Positions 1-16,550 are shown, numbered from the stretch's first letter. The stretch: DNA of 61,343 bases from Lactiplantibacillus herbarum (GCF_001039045.1 NZ_LFEE01000012.1:20156-81498); one strand, 5' to 3'. Notes: generated from the letters alone by a model not told the origin. Numbers and translations are program-made.

Positions 1-34
1 AATAACCGTACCGGTTCGACCCCGGTCCTCGGCA
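1..34 (+). tRNA. 3' part of a tRNA, isoacceptor not determined
   Basis: The window opens inside a tRNA. The T arm is complete (stem ACCGG at 10-14, loop TTCGACC at 15-21, stem CCGGT at 22-26). It is followed by the 3' acceptor strand CCTCGGC at 27-33 and discriminator A at 34. The anticodon lies upstream of the window, so the amino acid cannot be read. The bases before the T arm could be the end of a long variable arm, which would fit Leu, Ser or Tyr, but this is a guess. It is the upstream member of a tRNA cluster. Confidence 0.8.
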
Positions 35-44
35 TTTTAATAAA

Positions 45-118
45 GCACCCATAGCGCAATTGGATAGAGTGTCTGACTACGAATCAGAAGGTTGTAGGTT
101 CGACTCCTACTGGGTGCA
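45..118 (+). tRNA. tRNA-Arg (ACG)
   Basis: A complete 74-nt cloverleaf. Acceptor strand GCACCCA pairs with TGGGTGC, and the discriminator is A. The anticodon stem-loop is TCTGA-CTACGAA-TCAGA, giving anticodon ACG. This tRNA normally reads CGN arginine codons after A34 is converted to inosine. The T loop is TTCGACT. CCA is not encoded. It begins 10 nt after the preceding tRNA and ends 7 nt before tRNA-Pro, so the cluster is probably one transcript. Confidence 0.95.
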
Positions 119-125
119 TCGATAT

Positions 126-199
126 CGGGAAATAGCTCAGCTTGGTAGAGCACCTGGTTTGGGACCAGGGGGTCGCAGGTTCGAATCCTGTTTTCCCGA
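126..199 (+). tRNA. tRNA-Pro (TGG)
   Basis: A complete 74-nt cloverleaf. Acceptor CGGGAAA pairs with TTTCCCG, discriminator A. The anticodon stem CCTGG/CCAGG encloses loop TTTGGGA, giving anticodon TGG, which can read all four proline codons. The T loop is TTCGAAT. The following tRNA-Pro is nearly identical in the acceptor, D and T arms, so the two arose by duplication. Confidence 0.95.
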
Positions 200-252
200 T
201 CAATTGTAACAGTCTTAGTTATTTAACTAGGGCTTTTTGTTTGAAGTTTTAC

Positions 253-326
253 CGGGAAGTAGCTCAGCTTGGTAGAGCACTACGTTCGGGGCGTAGGGGT
301 CGCAGGTTCAAATCCTGTTTTCCCGA
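253..326 (+). tRNA. tRNA-Pro (CGG)
   Basis: A complete 74-nt cloverleaf, a near copy of the tRNA at 126-199. The anticodon stem is CTACG/CGTAG and the loop TTCGGGG, so the anticodon is CGG. Acceptor CGGGAAG closes with one G-T pair. It lies 53 nt after the first tRNA-Pro and directly before a strong terminator, so it is the last gene of the cluster. It would add dedicated decoding of CCG. Confidence 0.93.
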
Positions 327-342
327 TTACGACTAAACCACT

Positions 343-372
343 AAATCCAGTCATTTGACTGGATTTTTTTGT
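343..372 (+). terminator. Rho-independent terminator of the tRNA cluster
   Basis: Perfect 8-bp stem ATCCAGTC / GACTGGAT with loop ATTT, followed by a run of seven T. It lies 16 nt after the last tRNA and closes the cluster. Confidence 0.9.
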
Positions 373-488
373 ACTCAAAATTTGCCTATAGAAATGGCTC
401 AGTTGTAAATACGTTAGCTTCTATAAATATGAATACGCGTTGTACTCGTTGAACTTTTAGCCTGCCCTGTGTACAGTGCAGATTTATC

Positions 489-656
489 CGCCTACCGGGG
501 CAGTCTGACAGCGCTGGAACGCCATGGGCACGATTTTGGAGCTCACAAGCCTAGGACGCTTGCAATCTCAAAACTCGGCCTTACACTAACCTGAGCAAAC
601 CACTCAGCTAAGTGTAATTTCATGCCTGAGCACTGTCAAACTCCCCCGTACGGCTA
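489..656 (+). repeat. Structured intergenic repeat, copy 1
   Basis: Complete copy of the 165-bp family. It opens with CGCCTACCGGGG and closes with CGGCTAG. The terminal helix pairs TGACAGCGCT with AGCACTGTCA. The two interior hairpins are the TTTTGGAG...CTCAAAA hairpin, with inner stem CAAGC/GCTTG, and the TTACACT...AGTGTAA hairpin, with CTGAG/CTCAG. It starts 117 bp after the tRNA terminator and ends 290 bp before the ctsR promoter. Similarity to copy 2 extends outward: a 17-nt and a 16-nt identical string lie downstream (about 673-713), and related sequence lies upstream around 467-488. No gene is visible in 327-1017. Confidence 0.85.
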
Positions 657-946
657 GTTAGGATACAAAGTATTGATTAGATGTATCTAAACTTTAATTT
701 GATTGATCATTATTGAAAAGGATACTAGTCACAGATTGAGTGGGTAATGATGGGGTTAGCAGCCACGACGTTACTCATTATTTTTGAGGTTGATATTTAA
801 ATAGGAAGTTTTATGAATAGTGGTTGGTACAACAAATTGATTTTATGCGGGGTTGCGCGACCTAATCAATTGAAAGCAAGTAGGGGGCGTACTATGATTT
901 AACAACCATCAGGTACCCGCAATGGGACGCACTTGAAGCGAAATTC
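657..946. other. Intergenic region upstream of ctsR, no gene seen
   Basis: The first 60 bases resemble the flank downstream of repeat copy 2. After that I see no open reading frame with a ribosome binding site, no RNA gene and no clear hairpin before the ctsR promoter. Confidence 0.5.
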
Positions 947-995
947 TTTGCTTTTTTTCATTATCCTCGTATAATAAAAGTCAATATTAGTCAAA
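947..995 (+). promoter_or_regulatory. ctsR-clpC promoter with CtsR-type operator
   Basis: TTTGCT at 947-952 and a perfect TATAAT at 970-975 are 17 bp apart. Just downstream, at 979-995, is a direct repeat of heptads AGTCAAT and AGTCAAA separated by 3 bp. This is very close to the known CtsR box (two GGTCAAA-like heptads with a 3-bp spacer). It covers the expected transcription start, which fits autorepression by CtsR. I saw no CIRCE element. Confidence 0.8.
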
Positions 996-1017
996 GATAA
1001 TGAAAAGGGTGAGGCAC

Positions 1018-1485
1018 ATGCAGAGTCAGAATATCTCAGATATTATTGAGAAGTATTTAAAAAGCATTTTAGCAGACTCGGAGCATGTTGAAATTCGACG
1101 CTCAGAAATTGCTGAGCTGTTCAACGTGGTACCCTCACAGATTAATTATGTGATTAAGACACGATTCACCATTCAGAACGGTTACTTAGTAGAAAGTAAG
1201 CGTGGTGGTGGCGGTTATATTCGCATCGAAAAGGTTAATCTGGTTGATGACGCCGATGTTTTGGACACCCTTATTCAAGTCATTGGTGATTCCATTACAC
1301 AGCGGGATGCTTACGCGGTTGTTCAGAGTCTATATGAAGACGAAGTGTTAAGCCATCGTGAAGCACAGCTGATTTTGGTCGCTACTGATCACAATACGCT
1401 GGGTGTTACGGATCGGGATGTCGAGAGTAGTCTCCGGGCCCGCATAATTATCGGTATTTTGAATCATTTACGTTATGAAAGCTAA
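1018..1485 (+). CDS. ctsR: CtsR, class III heat-shock repressor
   Basis: A 155-residue DNA-binding repressor of clp and other protein quality control genes. The N-terminal half starts MQSQNISDIIEKYLK and holds the winged helix-turn-helix, with the characteristic glycine-rich wing (about residues 60-70, RGGGGYIRIE), which in CtsR family proteins contacts DNA and senses heat. I chose ATG 1018 because AAGGGTGAGG lies at the right distance. An ATG 18 nt upstream lacks a binding site. The gene is 18 nt before clpC, behind a promoter with a CtsR box, so it should repress itself and clpC. The mcsA and mcsB genes found between ctsR and clpC in Bacillus are absent, as is usual in lactobacilli. Confidence 0.95.
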   Translation: MQSQNISDIIEKYLKSILADSEHVEIRRSEIAELFNVVPSQINYVIKTRFTIQNGYLVESKRGGGGYIRIEKVNLVDDADVLDTLIQVIGDSITQRDAYAVVQSLYEDEVLSHREAQLILVATDHNTLGVTDRDVESSLRARIIIGILNHLRYES

Positions 1486-1503
1486 AGAAAGCGGGGAATC
1501 GCA

Positions 1504-4020
1504 ATGGATAACTTATTTACCCCTAGTGCCAAGAGCGTTTTAATTTTAGCGCAAGAACAGGCCAAGTATTTTAAACATCAGGCAGTTGGTACGGAACATC
1601 TATTATTGGCATTGGCAATTGAGAAGAATGGGATTGCTAATAAGGTCTTGCAGCAGTATACGATCAGCGAAGACGATATTCGCGAAGAAATCGAACGTTT
1701 TACTGGCTATGGGACGTTGAGTAACGTTGGCAAGGATACCTATCTACCTTACTCACCAAAAGCAAAGGAAATCTTATCTGTTGCTGGTGATGAAGCTAAG
1801 CGTCTAGGTGCCACTAAGATTGGTACGGAACATCTCTTATTAGCCATGTTATCTGATGAAAGTATCCTATCCTCGCGTATTTTAATGAACTTAAACTTAG
1901 ATTTAGGCCAGACGCGGAAAGTTGTTTTACGGAAGCTTGGTGTCAGTGACGCGACTGGCAAACGTAAGGGTAACAACGCGGCGGCTGCTCGTGGCGGCAA
2001 GAAAGCCGAAGGAACTCCAACCCTTGATTCCTTAGCACGTGATTTAACACAGTTGGCTAGTGAGAAGGAAATGGATCCAGTTGTTGGTCGTTCTAAGGAA
2101 GTTAAGCGGGTCATTCAGATCTTGTCACGACGGACGAAGAACAACCCCGTATTGATTGGTGAACCAGGTGTCGGTAAAACGGCGATTGCTGAGGGCTTAG
2201 CCCAAAAGATCGTTGCTGGTGATGTTCCTAGTGATATGGTTGGCAAACGTTTGATGATGCTCGATATGGGCTCATTAGTCGCTGGGACCAAGTATCGTGG
2301 TGAATTTGAAGACCGCTTGAAGAAAGTGATCGACGAAATCTATAACGATGGTCATGTCATCCTCTTCATCGATGAATTACACACATTGATCGGTGCTGGT
2401 GGTGCTGAAGGTGCCATTGATGCTTCGAATATTTTGAAGCCTGCATTAGCACGTGGCGAGCTTCAAACGATTGGGGCAACTACACTTAACGAATACCAAA
2501 AGTACATTGAATCTGACGCTGCGTTAGAACGACGGTTTGCGACTGTCATGGTCAATGAACCTACTGAAAGCGAAGCAGTTGAAATCTTAACTGGCTTACG
2601 GCCACGTTACGAAGAACATCACCACGTGACGATTACGGATGAAGCAGTCGAACAGGCTGTGACCTTATCAAGTCGTTACATTAGTGATCGTTTCTTACCA
2701 GATAAGGCGATTGATTTGATGGATGAAGCTTCCGCTAAGGTCCGAATCGATCAGATGGATCAGCCAACGAAGCAATCTAAGAACCAGGATAAGCTAGCTC
2801 AGTTACGTGATGACAAGGAAAAGGCTATCGAAACGCAAGACTTTGAACAGGCTGCTGATATCCGTAAGCAGGAAATGCAGTTGAAACAACGTCTCGATCG
2901 AATTGCGGCTAGCAAAGAATCACAGGATCCAGCAGATGAAACAGCGACACCACATTATGATCTACAAGTGACGGGTGAAGATATTGCCCAAGTCGTTGCG
3001 GAGTGGACTGGGGTACCATTAACTCAGCTGCAAAAATCCGAAAGTGATCGACTAGTCAATCTTGAAAAAATCTTGCATGAACGGGTTGTTGGTCAACCAG
3101 AGGCTGTCTCTGCAGTAGCTCGAGCAATTCGGCGAGCACGTAGCGGATTGAAAGATCCAAGTCGGCCAATCGGTTCCTTCATGTTCTTGGGACCAACGGG
3201 TGTCGGTAAGACTGAATTAGCTAAGGCTTTAGCCGCTGCGATGTTTGGTTCTGAAGACAACATGATCCGAATTGACATGTCGGAATACATGGAACGTTAC
3301 TCGACCAGTCGTTTGATTGGTTCAGCACCGGGCTATGTGGGTTACGACGAAGGTGGCCAGTTAACGGAAAAGGTTCGTCAAAAGCCATACTCCGTTGTCC
3401 TATTTGATGAAGTTGAAAAGGCTCATCCCGATGTCTTCAACATTTTGTTGCAAGTGTTGGATGATGGCTACTTGACTGATTCAAAGGGTCGCAAAGTTGA
3501 TTTCCGTAACACGATTTTGATTATGACATCTAACCTAGGTGCAACTACGCTTCGAGATGAGAAGTCGGTCGGCTTTGGCGCTGCGGATAAGGCTAACGAT
3601 GACAAGGCAGTTGCTGCAACGATTCGTGCAACCTTGAAACAAGCGTTCCGACCAGAATTCTTGAACCGAATCGATGAAACGATCGTCTTCCATTCCTTAA
3701 ATAAGGAAGAGTTACATGAAATCGTTAAGTTGATGTCACAAGAGATTGTGAACCGGGTAGCGCAACAGGGTATCAAGATCAAGATTACGCCAGCAGCAAT
3801 CGACGTGGTTGCGAAAGCCGGATTTGATCCCGAATATGGTGCACGGCCAATCCGACGCGCATTACAGACGGAAATTGAAGATCGCTTGAGTGAAGAATTG
3901 TTAACCGGCGCCATTAAGGTTAATGATCAGGTCACGATTGGCGCCAGCAAAGGTGCAATTACGATCAATATCAAGGACCAACCCAAAACAGACGATCGGC
4001 CAGCCGTGACGTCTAAATAA
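1504..4020 (+). CDS. clpC: ClpC, AAA+ unfoldase subunit of the Clp protease
   Basis: An 838-residue Hsp100 ATPase that unfolds proteins and feeds them to ClpP in the cytosol. Two N-terminal Clp repeats occupy about residues 1-145. The first AAA+ module has Walker [10 protein letters not shown] near residue 220. A coiled middle region with a UVR-like segment follows (about 420-470), and the second module has Walker [10 protein letters not shown] near residue 563. Length is normal for the family. The start ATG follows AAAGCGGGGA. It is co-transcribed with ctsR. Since mcsB is missing here, substrates would reach ClpC by other adaptors or directly; that is inference. Confidence 0.97.
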   Translation: MDNLFTPSAKSVLILAQEQAKYFKHQAVGTEHLLLALAIEKNGIANKVLQQYTISEDDIREEIERFTGYGTLSNVGKDTYLPYSPKAKEILSVAGDEAKRLGATKIGTEHLLLAMLSDESILSSRILMNLNLDLGQTRKVVLRKLGVSDATGKRKGNNAAAARGGKKAEGTPTLDSLARDLTQLASEKEMDPVVGRSKEVKRVIQILSRRTKNNPVLIGEPGVGKTAIAEGLAQKIVAGDVPSDMVGKRLMMLDMGSLVAGTKYRGEFEDRLKKVIDEIYNDGHVILFIDELHTLIGAGGAEGAIDASNILKPALARGELQTIGATTLNEYQKYIESDAALERRFATVMVNEPTESEAVEILTGLRPRYEEHHHVTITDEAVEQAVTLSSRYISDRFLPDKAIDLMDEASAKVRIDQMDQPTKQSKNQDKLAQLRDDKEKAIETQDFEQAADIRKQEMQLKQRLDRIAASKESQDPADETATPHYDLQVTGEDIAQVVAEWTGVPLTQLQKSESDRLVNLEKILHERVVGQPEAVSAVARAIRRARSGLKDPSRPIGSFMFLGPTGVGKTELAKALAAAMFGSEDNMIRIDMSEYMERYSTSRLIGSAPGYVGYDEGGQLTEKVRQKPYSVVLFDEVEKAHPDVFNILLQVLDDGYLTDSKGRKVDFRNTILIMTSNLGATTLRDEKSVGFGAADKANDDKAVAATIRATLKQAFRPEFLNRIDETIVFHSLNKEELHEIVKLMSQEIVNRVAQQGIKIKITPAAIDVVAKAGFDPEYGARPIRRALQTEIEDRLSEELLTGAIKVNDQVTIGASKGAITINIKDQPKTDDRPAVTSK

Positions 4021-4033
4021 TTAAGTAAATAAC

Positions 4034-4115
4034 AGAGAGTCGTGCCAGAGGGTACCTATAGTTGTTAGATGAAGTGTCTAATGGTGTTGGGGCTATGGTT
4101 ACGGCTCTTTTTGTT
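4034..4115 (+). terminator. Probable terminator after clpC
   Basis: AGAGTCGT (from 4036) can pair with ACGGCTCT (4101-4108), which is followed by TTTTT. The loop is long (about 55 nt), so this is a weaker prediction than the other terminators in the window. Confidence 0.5.
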
Positions 4116-4232
4116 AATTAGAGTATTTGACAGGATTAGTGTTAATAGTCGGTTAAATAATCCGAGCTGGTGGTGCGTTTCTTATTAGTGTAGATTATAA
4201 TAGAAAATAAAGTGTAGAAAGAAGATGATGGC

Positions 4233-4835
4233 ATGGTGACGCGCGCGGAACAAATGGCGAAAACCCACCAAGCAATATTAGATACGGCCAGGGAACTTTT
4301 TTTGAAGAATGGGTATGCAGCTACGAGTACTCGTGACATTGCTAATGCGATTGGTATTACCCAACCGGCACTGTATCATCATTTTAAAGATAAGGAAGTT
4401 ATTTTCTTAGCGGTGATTACAACGGTTGGCGCTGAAATCAAAACCGGAATTGATGAGATTCGGGAGAATACGGAACAGTCGGCACTCGATCAATTAACGG
4501 ATGTGTCACTGCTATTAACCCATAAACATCCCGCGGACGTGTTCTCGTTAATTCACTCGAGCTTTAAAGCCTTGTCGCCAGAGCACATTGGACAATTAGC
4601 GGGGGTCTTTGCAACTGACTATGTTCAACCGATTCAGGCGGTCTTTGAACAACCTAACATGCACTTACAAGCAGGGGTGACCGCCCAGATGGCAGCAAGC
4701 TTCTATATCACCAGTTTGAGTCCATTATTTAATAATTTTCACCGGATCGGTGATCCCAATGTGGATGAGCGGACGCGGGTTCAAATTCTCTTGAAGATGA
4801 TCCTGTTCGGAGTTGCCACTAAACCAGAAGCCTAG
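4233..4835 (+). CDS. TetR/AcrR-family transcriptional regulator
   Basis: A 200-residue one-domain regulator. Residues about 12-60 form a clear TetR helix-turn-helix (motif TSTRDIANAIGITQPALYHH). The C-terminal ligand-binding part is not diagnostic, so the effector is unknown. The gene stands alone on the plus strand between clpC and the rpoB promoter, with no divergent partner, so the usual guess of a neighbouring efflux target does not apply. The start at 4233 is supported by a GAAAGAAG stretch upstream. An in-frame ATG at residue 8 is an alternative. Confidence 0.85.
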   Translation: MVTRAEQMAKTHQAILDTARELFLKNGYAATSTRDIANAIGITQPALYHHFKDKEVIFLAVITTVGAEIKTGIDEIRENTEQSALDQLTDVSLLLTHKHPADVFSLIHSSFKALSPEHIGQLAGVFATDYVQPIQAVFEQPNMHLQAGVTAQMAASFYITSLSPLFNNFHRIGDPNVDERTRVQILLKMILFGVATKPEA

Positions 4836-4858
4836 CCGGTTATCAGCGAGTCTAGCTG

Positions 4859-4887
4859 TTGACAACTAGGGTTAATCGTTGTATATT
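4859..4887 (+). promoter_or_regulatory. rpoBC promoter
   Basis: Perfect -35 TTGACA (4859-4864), 17-bp spacer, then TATATT (4882-4887). Transcription should start near 4894, giving an untranslated leader of about 200 nt before rpoB. Confidence 0.8.
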
Positions 4888-4893
4888 ATAACT

Positions 4894-5093
4894 TGTCTGT
4901 AACCGTGAACTCGAACGACTGCGCAATCTATTGTCTGCGCAGGTCGTCAATATAAATCCAAAAATAGTCAACTTAAAGGGCTATTTTTGGTTTTTTTATG
5001 CCTAAAATTCAGTCAAAAACGCATTTGTAACACAAATGTAATATTAGACTGGGTGGCGGTCGGGTTCCGGAATAATAAGAAGGGGTGAACAAC
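4894..5093 (+). promoter_or_regulatory. rpoB leader with hairpin and internal terminator
   Basis: The leader holds an 11-bp hairpin (ACGAC-TGCGCA at 4915-4925 with TGCGCA-GGTCGT at 4936-4947). It is followed by a textbook intrinsic terminator: CCAAAAATAG at 4958-4967, CTATTTTTGG at 4981-4990, then seven T. Because rpoB lies only about 100 nt beyond, the terminator sits inside the rpoBC transcription unit and probably acts as an attenuator. A conserved RNA motif called Lacto-rpoB has been described upstream of rpoB in Lactobacillales. I cannot confirm that this sequence matches it. Confidence 0.65.
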
Positions 5094-12356
<7,263 letters not shown>

Positions 12357-12374
12357 TTGCTAAGCGAATCTGAG

Positions 12375-12404
12375 AAGGGCGGCCATTTTGGTCGTCCTTT
12401 TTGT
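12375..12404 (+). terminator. Rho-independent terminator of rpoBC
   Basis: AGGGCGGCC pairs with GGTCGTCCT around a short ATTTT loop, followed by TTTTT. It lies 18 nt after the rpoC stop. Confidence 0.85.
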
Positions 12405-12415
12405 GTTTGAAAGCG

Positions 12416-13096
12416 TTAGTAGGCCAAGGACAGCTGAGTTATCATGATGAATCCCCAGCTGATGAAGGGCACGAAGGGGAGGCGGCGAACAGTAGTGATA
12501 ATGCTGACAAGTAGGGCAGCAAAGCTCGCAAGCATTAGACTACTGATAATCGTGGGTGCTGGGGCCATTAGACTGATCATAAGGAGGACGTCCACGTCAC
12601 CTAATCCGAATTGGTGTGTAAAGCGTGCTAGAGAGTAGAGTCCCAGTAATAGGGTGACTAAAATTAGGGTGTTGCTGTCAAAACGGGGTGGGGATTGCCA
12701 GTAACCGAGGATGCCTGGTATAATCAGAGTTGCTGGATAAATATTAAAGGTGAGGTAGTCCGTCAGGCTATTGAAAAGTAAAACAACGTAGCCCATAATT
12801 AAAGGAAGTTGTTGCCAAGGGGTGGGGCCAAGATTAGTGGCTAATAACAGCCCGAATAATAATTCAATCAGCGTTGATCGTAAATTGATTGATGCGTGGC
12901 AGTCGTAGCAGTGACCACGTTGGGCAACGATACCGATGATTGGAATTAGTTGCCAAACGCGTAACTGATGATGACAGTTGGGACACTGGGATCGCTGATT
13001 GCCTAGAATAGGCTGACAACTACTGATCCGTTCTGCCAGACAGGTGATAAAGGAACCAAGACAAGCGCCGATAATAAAGTAGTAACCAAGTAACAT
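12416..13096 (-). CDS. comC: Prepilin peptidase, type A24 (ComC-like)
   Basis: A 226-residue polytopic membrane aspartic protease that cleaves and methylates type IV pilin-like precursors, in Gram-positives mainly the ComG pseudopilins used for DNA uptake. Seen here: the N-terminal GACLGSFITCLAERI block, a four-cysteine motif (CPNC and CYDC) in the cytoplasmic loop, and two catalytic aspartates, one in TDYLTFNIYP and one in GLGDVD. Several hydrophobic helices follow. The start chosen at 13096 has AAAGGTGG 7 nt upstream. The upstream in-frame start would add an unlikely 11 residues. It is isolated between rpoC and rpsL on the opposite strand. The gene looks intact, but competence cannot be concluded from it alone. 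Confidence 0.88.
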   Translation of the reverse strand: MLLGYYFIIGACLGSFITCLAERISSCQPILGNQRSQCPNCHHQLRVWQLIPIIGIVAQRGHCYDCHASINLRSTLIELLFGLLLATNLGPTPWQQLPLIMGYVVLLFNSLTDYLTFNIYPATLIIPGILGYWQSPPRFDSNTLILVTLLLGLYSLARFTHQFGLGDVDVLLMISLMAPAPTIISSLMLASFAALLVSIITTVRRLPFVPFISWGFIMITQLSLAY

Positions 13097-13161
13097 TGTC
13101 AGACCACCTTTCAGATAGTAAGTACGCAATGAAAAGCTCGTTTATTTTTTCATGCTGGTTG

Positions 13162-13190
13162 TTGACAGTAATCGTAGCTCGTGTTAATCT
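13162..13190 (+). promoter_or_regulatory. rpsL-rpsG promoter
   Basis: TTGACA at 13162-13167 and TAATCT at 13185-13190 with a 17-bp spacer. The leader to rpsL is about 160 nt. It contains small hairpins, for example ATTCCTGTATAGGAAT near 13215 and ATGCTTCAGGCAT near 13269 followed by TTCTTTTT, which could terminate or attenuate transcription. Confidence 0.7.
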
Positions 13191-13359
13191 AGTAAAGGTG
13201 CTTTTTGCAGACAGATTCCTGTATAGGAATGCAGACATGCTGACTGGTCGGCTAAGCGCATAATTACCATGCTTCAGGCATTTCTTTTTATCTTAAAAAG
13301 AACCACCTGGATGTGTGGACTTAAAATCAGACAATTTTGGAAGGAGGACACTTTAGAAT

Positions 13360-13773
13360 ATGCCTACAATTAATCAATTGATTCGTAAGGGTCGTAAAAC
13401 TAAAGTATCAAAATCAAATGCCCCAGCTTTAAACTTCGGGTATAACAGTTACAAGAAGGTTGCTACCAAGAACCCAGCACCACAAAAACGTGGGGTGGCT
13501 ACTCGTGTCGGTACCATGACTCCTAAGAAGCCTAACTCGGCTTTACGGAAATACGCACGTGTACGTTTATCTAACTTAATTGAAGTTACTGCTTACATTC
13601 CTGGTATTGGTCATAACCTCCAAGAACATAGTGTTGTTTTGATTCGTGGTGGCCGTGTTAAGGATTTACCTGGTGTTCGTTACCATGTTATCCGTGGGAC
13701 TTTGGATACTGCCGGTGTTGAAGACCGTCGTCAAAGTCGTTCTAAGTACGGTACCAAGAAGCCAAAGGAATAA
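13360..13773 (+). CDS. rpsL: 30S ribosomal protein S12
   Basis: A 137-residue protein of the decoding centre of the small subunit. The conserved [11 protein letters not shown] and [13 protein letters not shown] blocks carry unchanged lysines at the positions where streptomycin resistance arises. Length is typical of Firmicutes, which have an insert near residue 25. The start ATG follows GGAAGGAGG. First gene of the str cluster; rpsG follows after 16 nt. Confidence 0.98.
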   Translation: MPTINQLIRKGRKTKVSKSNAPALNFGYNSYKKVATKNPAPQKRGVATRVGTMTPKKPNSALRKYARVRLSNLIEVTAYIPGIGHNLQEHSVVLIRGGRVKDLPGVRYHVIRGTLDTAGVEDRRQSRSKYGTKKPKE

Positions 13774-13789
13774 TAAGGAGGTAAGTTAA

Positions 13790-14260
13790 ATGCCAAGAAA
13801 AGGTGCACCTGCAAAACGCGAAGTTTTGCCAGATCCAATGTATGATTCAAAGTTAGTAACGCGTTTAATTAACCACTTAATGTTAGATGGTAAACGTGGT
13901 ACTGCTTCAACGATCCTTTACAATGCTTTTGATCAAATTAAAGAACAAACTGGTAACGAACCTTTAGATGTCTTCGAAGAAGCTATGAAGAACGTTATGC
14001 CAGTACTTGAAGTTAAGGCCCGCCGTGTTGGTGGTTCTAACTACCAAGTTCCTATCGAAGTTCGTCCAGACCGTAAATCTACGCTGGCTCTTCGTTGGAT
14101 CGTTCAATATGCTCGCTCACGTGGCGAACATACTATGGCCGACCGGTTAGCTCGTGAAATCATGGATGCTGCTAACAATACTGGTGCTTCTGTTAAGAAG
14201 CGTGAAGATACGCATAAAATGGCTGAAGCCAACCGTGCCTTCGCACATTATCGTTGGTAA
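13790..14260 (+). CDS. rpsG: 30S ribosomal protein S7
   Basis: A 156-residue primary 16S rRNA-binding protein that organises the head of the small subunit. It starts [16 protein letters not shown] and ends with a tryptophan (AHYRW), as in other lactobacilli. AAGGAGG precedes the ATG. A strong hairpin terminator lies between it and fusA, so unlike the classical str operon the elongation factor may be only partly co-transcribed. Confidence 0.98.
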   Translation: MPRKGAPAKREVLPDPMYDSKLVTRLINHLMLDGKRGTASTILYNAFDQIKEQTGNEPLDVFEEAMKNVMPVLEVKARRVGGSNYQVPIEVRPDRKSTLALRWIVQYARSRGEHTMADRLAREIMDAANNTGASVKKREDTHKMAEANRAFAHYRW

Positions 14261-14308
14261 TATTTCCGTGATATGGTTAAAGCAAGCCTTTAACTGATCA
14301 CAAAGAAG

Positions 14309-14346
14309 GTGACTATTATATGCGAGCATATAGTAGTCATTTTTTG
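14309..14346 (+). terminator. Terminator or attenuator between rpsG and fusA
   Basis: Long hairpin: GTGACTATTATATGC pairs with GCATATAGTAGTCAT over a GA tip, followed by six T. It is as strong as the terminators that end operons here, although fusA normally belongs to the same unit. Confidence 0.85.
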
Positions 14347-14405
14347 AAACATGCTTTAATTATTGTTAATTCCATTTAAAATTGAGAGGAGTAACACATT
14401 TTCTA

Positions 14406-16499
14406 ATGGCTAATACACGAGAATTCTCGCTTGATATGACCCGTAACATTGGTATCATGGCTCATATCGATGCTGGTAAAACAACTACGACTGAACGTAT
14501 CTTGTACTATACTGGTAAAATTCACAAAATTGGTGAAACCCATGATGGTGCTTCACAAATGGACTGGATGGCCCAAGAACAAGAACGTGGGATTACTATC
14601 ACTTCAGCAGCTACTACTGCTGAATGGAAAGACCACCGAATCAATATCATCGATACCCCAGGACACGTTGACTTCACTGTTGAAGTTGAACGTTCACTCC
14701 GGGTCTTAGATGGTGCCATCGCTGTTTTGGATGCCCAATCTGGTGTTGAACCTCAAACTGAAACGGTTTGGCGTCAAGCATCAACGTATAACGTTCCTCG
14801 TATCGTTTTCGTTAACAAGATGGACAAGATCGGTGCGGACTTCAAGTACTCTGTAAGTACGATCAATGATCGTTTACAAGCTAACGCCCACGCTATCCAA
14901 TTACCAATTGGTGCCGAAGACAATTTCGAAGGGGTCATTGACTTAATCGAAATGAAGGCTGACCTTTATGATGAAGATAAGCTTGGTACTGAATGGGATA
15001 CAATCGACGTTCCTGATGAATACAAAGAAGACGCACAAGCTGCTCGTGATGACTTAATCGAAGCCTTAGCTGACATTGATGACGGTATCATGGAAAAATA
15101 CCTTAGTGGTGAAGAAATTTCAAAAGCTGAAATCAAAGCTGCCATTCGTAAGGGTACTTTAGCACTTGAATTCTTCCCAGTTCTTGCTGGTTCTGCCTTC
15201 AAGAACAAGGGTGTTCAAATGTTGATGGATGCTACGGTTGATTACTTACCATCACCACTTGATGTTAAGCCATACAAGGCCATTGATCCTGATACTGATG
15301 AAAACATCGACTTAATTGCCGGTGATGACAAGCCTTTCGCTGCTTTAGCCTTTAAAGTTGCTACCGACCCATTCGTTGGTCGTTTGACGTTTATCCGTGT
15401 ATACCAAGGTACCTTGGAATCCGGTTCATACGTCTTGAACGCAACTAAGGACAAGCGTGAACGTGTTGGTCGTTTACTTCAAATGCACTCTAACCAACGG
15501 AAAGAAATCCCAGAAGTATTCTCTGGTGATATCGCCGCTGCTATTGGTTTGAAGAACACGACTACTGGGGACTCATTAACTTCTATTGACCATCCATATC
15601 ACTTGGAATCAATGGAATTCCCTGATCCCGTTATCCAGGTTGCCGTTGAACCTAAGACTAAGGCTGACCAAGATAAGATGAACGTTGCCTTACAAAAGCT
15701 TTCTGAAGAAGATCCTACTTTCAAGGCTGAAACTAACCCTGAAACTGGTGAAACTTTGATCGCCGGGATGGGTGAATTGCATTTGGATATCATCGTTGAC
15801 CGTATGCGTCGCGAATTTAACGTTGAAGCCACTGTTGGTGCGCCTCAAGTTTCTTATCGTGAAGCATTTACCAAGGAAACTAAGGTCCAAGGTAAGTTCG
15901 TTCACCAATCTGGTGGTAAAGGTCAATATGGTGATGTTTGGGTTGAATTCACACCTAACGAAGAAGGTAAAGGATTCGAATTCGAAGATGCTATCGTTGG
16001 TGGGGTTGTTCCTCGTGAATACATCCCTTCAGTAGAACAAGGTTTACGCGAATCAATGGCTAACGGTGTGTTAGCTGGTTACCCATTGGTTGACGTTAAG
16101 GCCAAGTTATACGATGGTTCTTACCATGATGTCGATTCTAGTGAAGCAGCCTTTAAGATTGCCGCTTCATTAGCATTACGGAATGCTGCTAAGTCAGCTG
16201 GTCCCGTAATCCTCGAACCAATCATGAAGGTTGATATCGTTGCCCCAGAAGATTACTTAGGTGATGTTATGGGTCACGTTACCGCTCGTCGTGGTAATAT
16301 CGAAGGTATGGAAGAACGTGGGAACGCACAAGAAGTTCACGCTTACGTTCCATTGGCTGAAATGTTTGGTTATGCAACCACATTACGTTCAGCTACTCAG
16401 GGTCGTGGTACTTTCACGATGACCTTTGACCATTACGAAAAGGTTCCAAAGTCAGTTCAAGAAGAAATCATCAAGAAGAACGGTGGCAACCCTGCCTAA
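14406..16499 (+). CDS. fusA: Elongation factor G
   Basis: A 697-residue translational GTPase that drives translocation and, with ribosome recycling factor, subunit splitting. G-domain motifs are clear: [11 protein letters not shown] (P loop), DTPGHVDF and NKMD, with the RGITI switch. Domains II to V follow in the normal order. I chose ATG 14406 (protein [14 protein letters not shown]) from family conservation. The best purine-rich site, GAGAGGAG, is about 15 nt upstream, which is long, and the reading frame stays open upstream. Followed by a strong terminator. Confidence 0.97.
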   Translation: MANTREFSLDMTRNIGIMAHIDAGKTTTTERILYYTGKIHKIGETHDGASQMDWMAQEQERGITITSAATTAEWKDHRINIIDTPGHVDFTVEVERSLRVLDGAIAVLDAQSGVEPQTETVWRQASTYNVPRIVFVNKMDKIGADFKYSVSTINDRLQANAHAIQLPIGAEDNFEGVIDLIEMKADLYDEDKLGTEWDTIDVPDEYKEDAQAARDDLIEALADIDDGIMEKYLSGEEISKAEIKAAIRKGTLALEFFPVLAGSAFKNKGVQMLMDATVDYLPSPLDVKPYKAIDPDTDENIDLIAGDDKPFAALAFKVATDPFVGRLTFIRVYQGTLESGSYVLNATKDKRERVGRLLQMHSNQRKEIPEVFSGDIAAAIGLKNTTTGDSLTSIDHPYHLESMEFPDPVIQVAVEPKTKADQDKMNVALQKLSEEDPTFKAETNPETGETLIAGMGELHLDIIVDRMRREFNVEATVGAPQVSYREAFTKETKVQGKFVHQSGGKGQYGDVWVEFTPNEEGKGFEFEDAIVGGVVPREYIPSVEQGLRESMANGVLAGYPLVDVKAKLYDGSYHDVDSSEAAFKIAASLALRNAAKSAGPVILEPIMKVDIVAPEDYLGDVMGHVTARRGNIEGMEERGNAQEVHAYVPLAEMFGYATTLRSATQGRGTFTMTFDHYEKVPKSVQEEIIKKNGGNPA

Positions 16500-16518
16500 G
16501 TTCGATGATTGATCGAAA

Positions 16519-16550
16519 GACGCTAGCAGTGATGCTGGCGTCTTTTTTTT
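16519..16550 (+). terminator. Rho-independent terminator of fusA
   Basis: GACGCTAGCA pairs with TGCTGGCGTC (one G-T pair) around a GTGA loop, followed by eight T. Confidence 0.92.

Noticed and set aside
142-336. Open reading frame across the two tRNA-Pro genes
   Set aside because: It is entirely explained by the tRNA genes and their repeated arms; no ribosome binding site.
489-656. T-box or known metabolite riboswitch for the repeat copies
   Set aside because: No T-box core sequence or specifier arm, and the copies sit before unrelated genes (ctsR, fmnB, mtsC, fum), at least 160 bp from the next promoter or gene start.
900-1000. CIRCE (HrcA) element before ctsR
   Set aside because: No 9-bp inverted repeat with a 9-bp spacer is present; only the CtsR-type direct repeat is seen.
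1749-2114. Minus-strand reading frames inside clpC, rpoB, fusA and the ribosomal genes
   Set aside because: They mirror the codon bias of strongly conserved plus-strand genes and lack their own binding sites and family features.
4142-4339. Minus-strand small protein overlapping the TetR start
   Set aside because: No binding site, low-complexity C-terminus and overlap with a clear helix-turn-helix gene.
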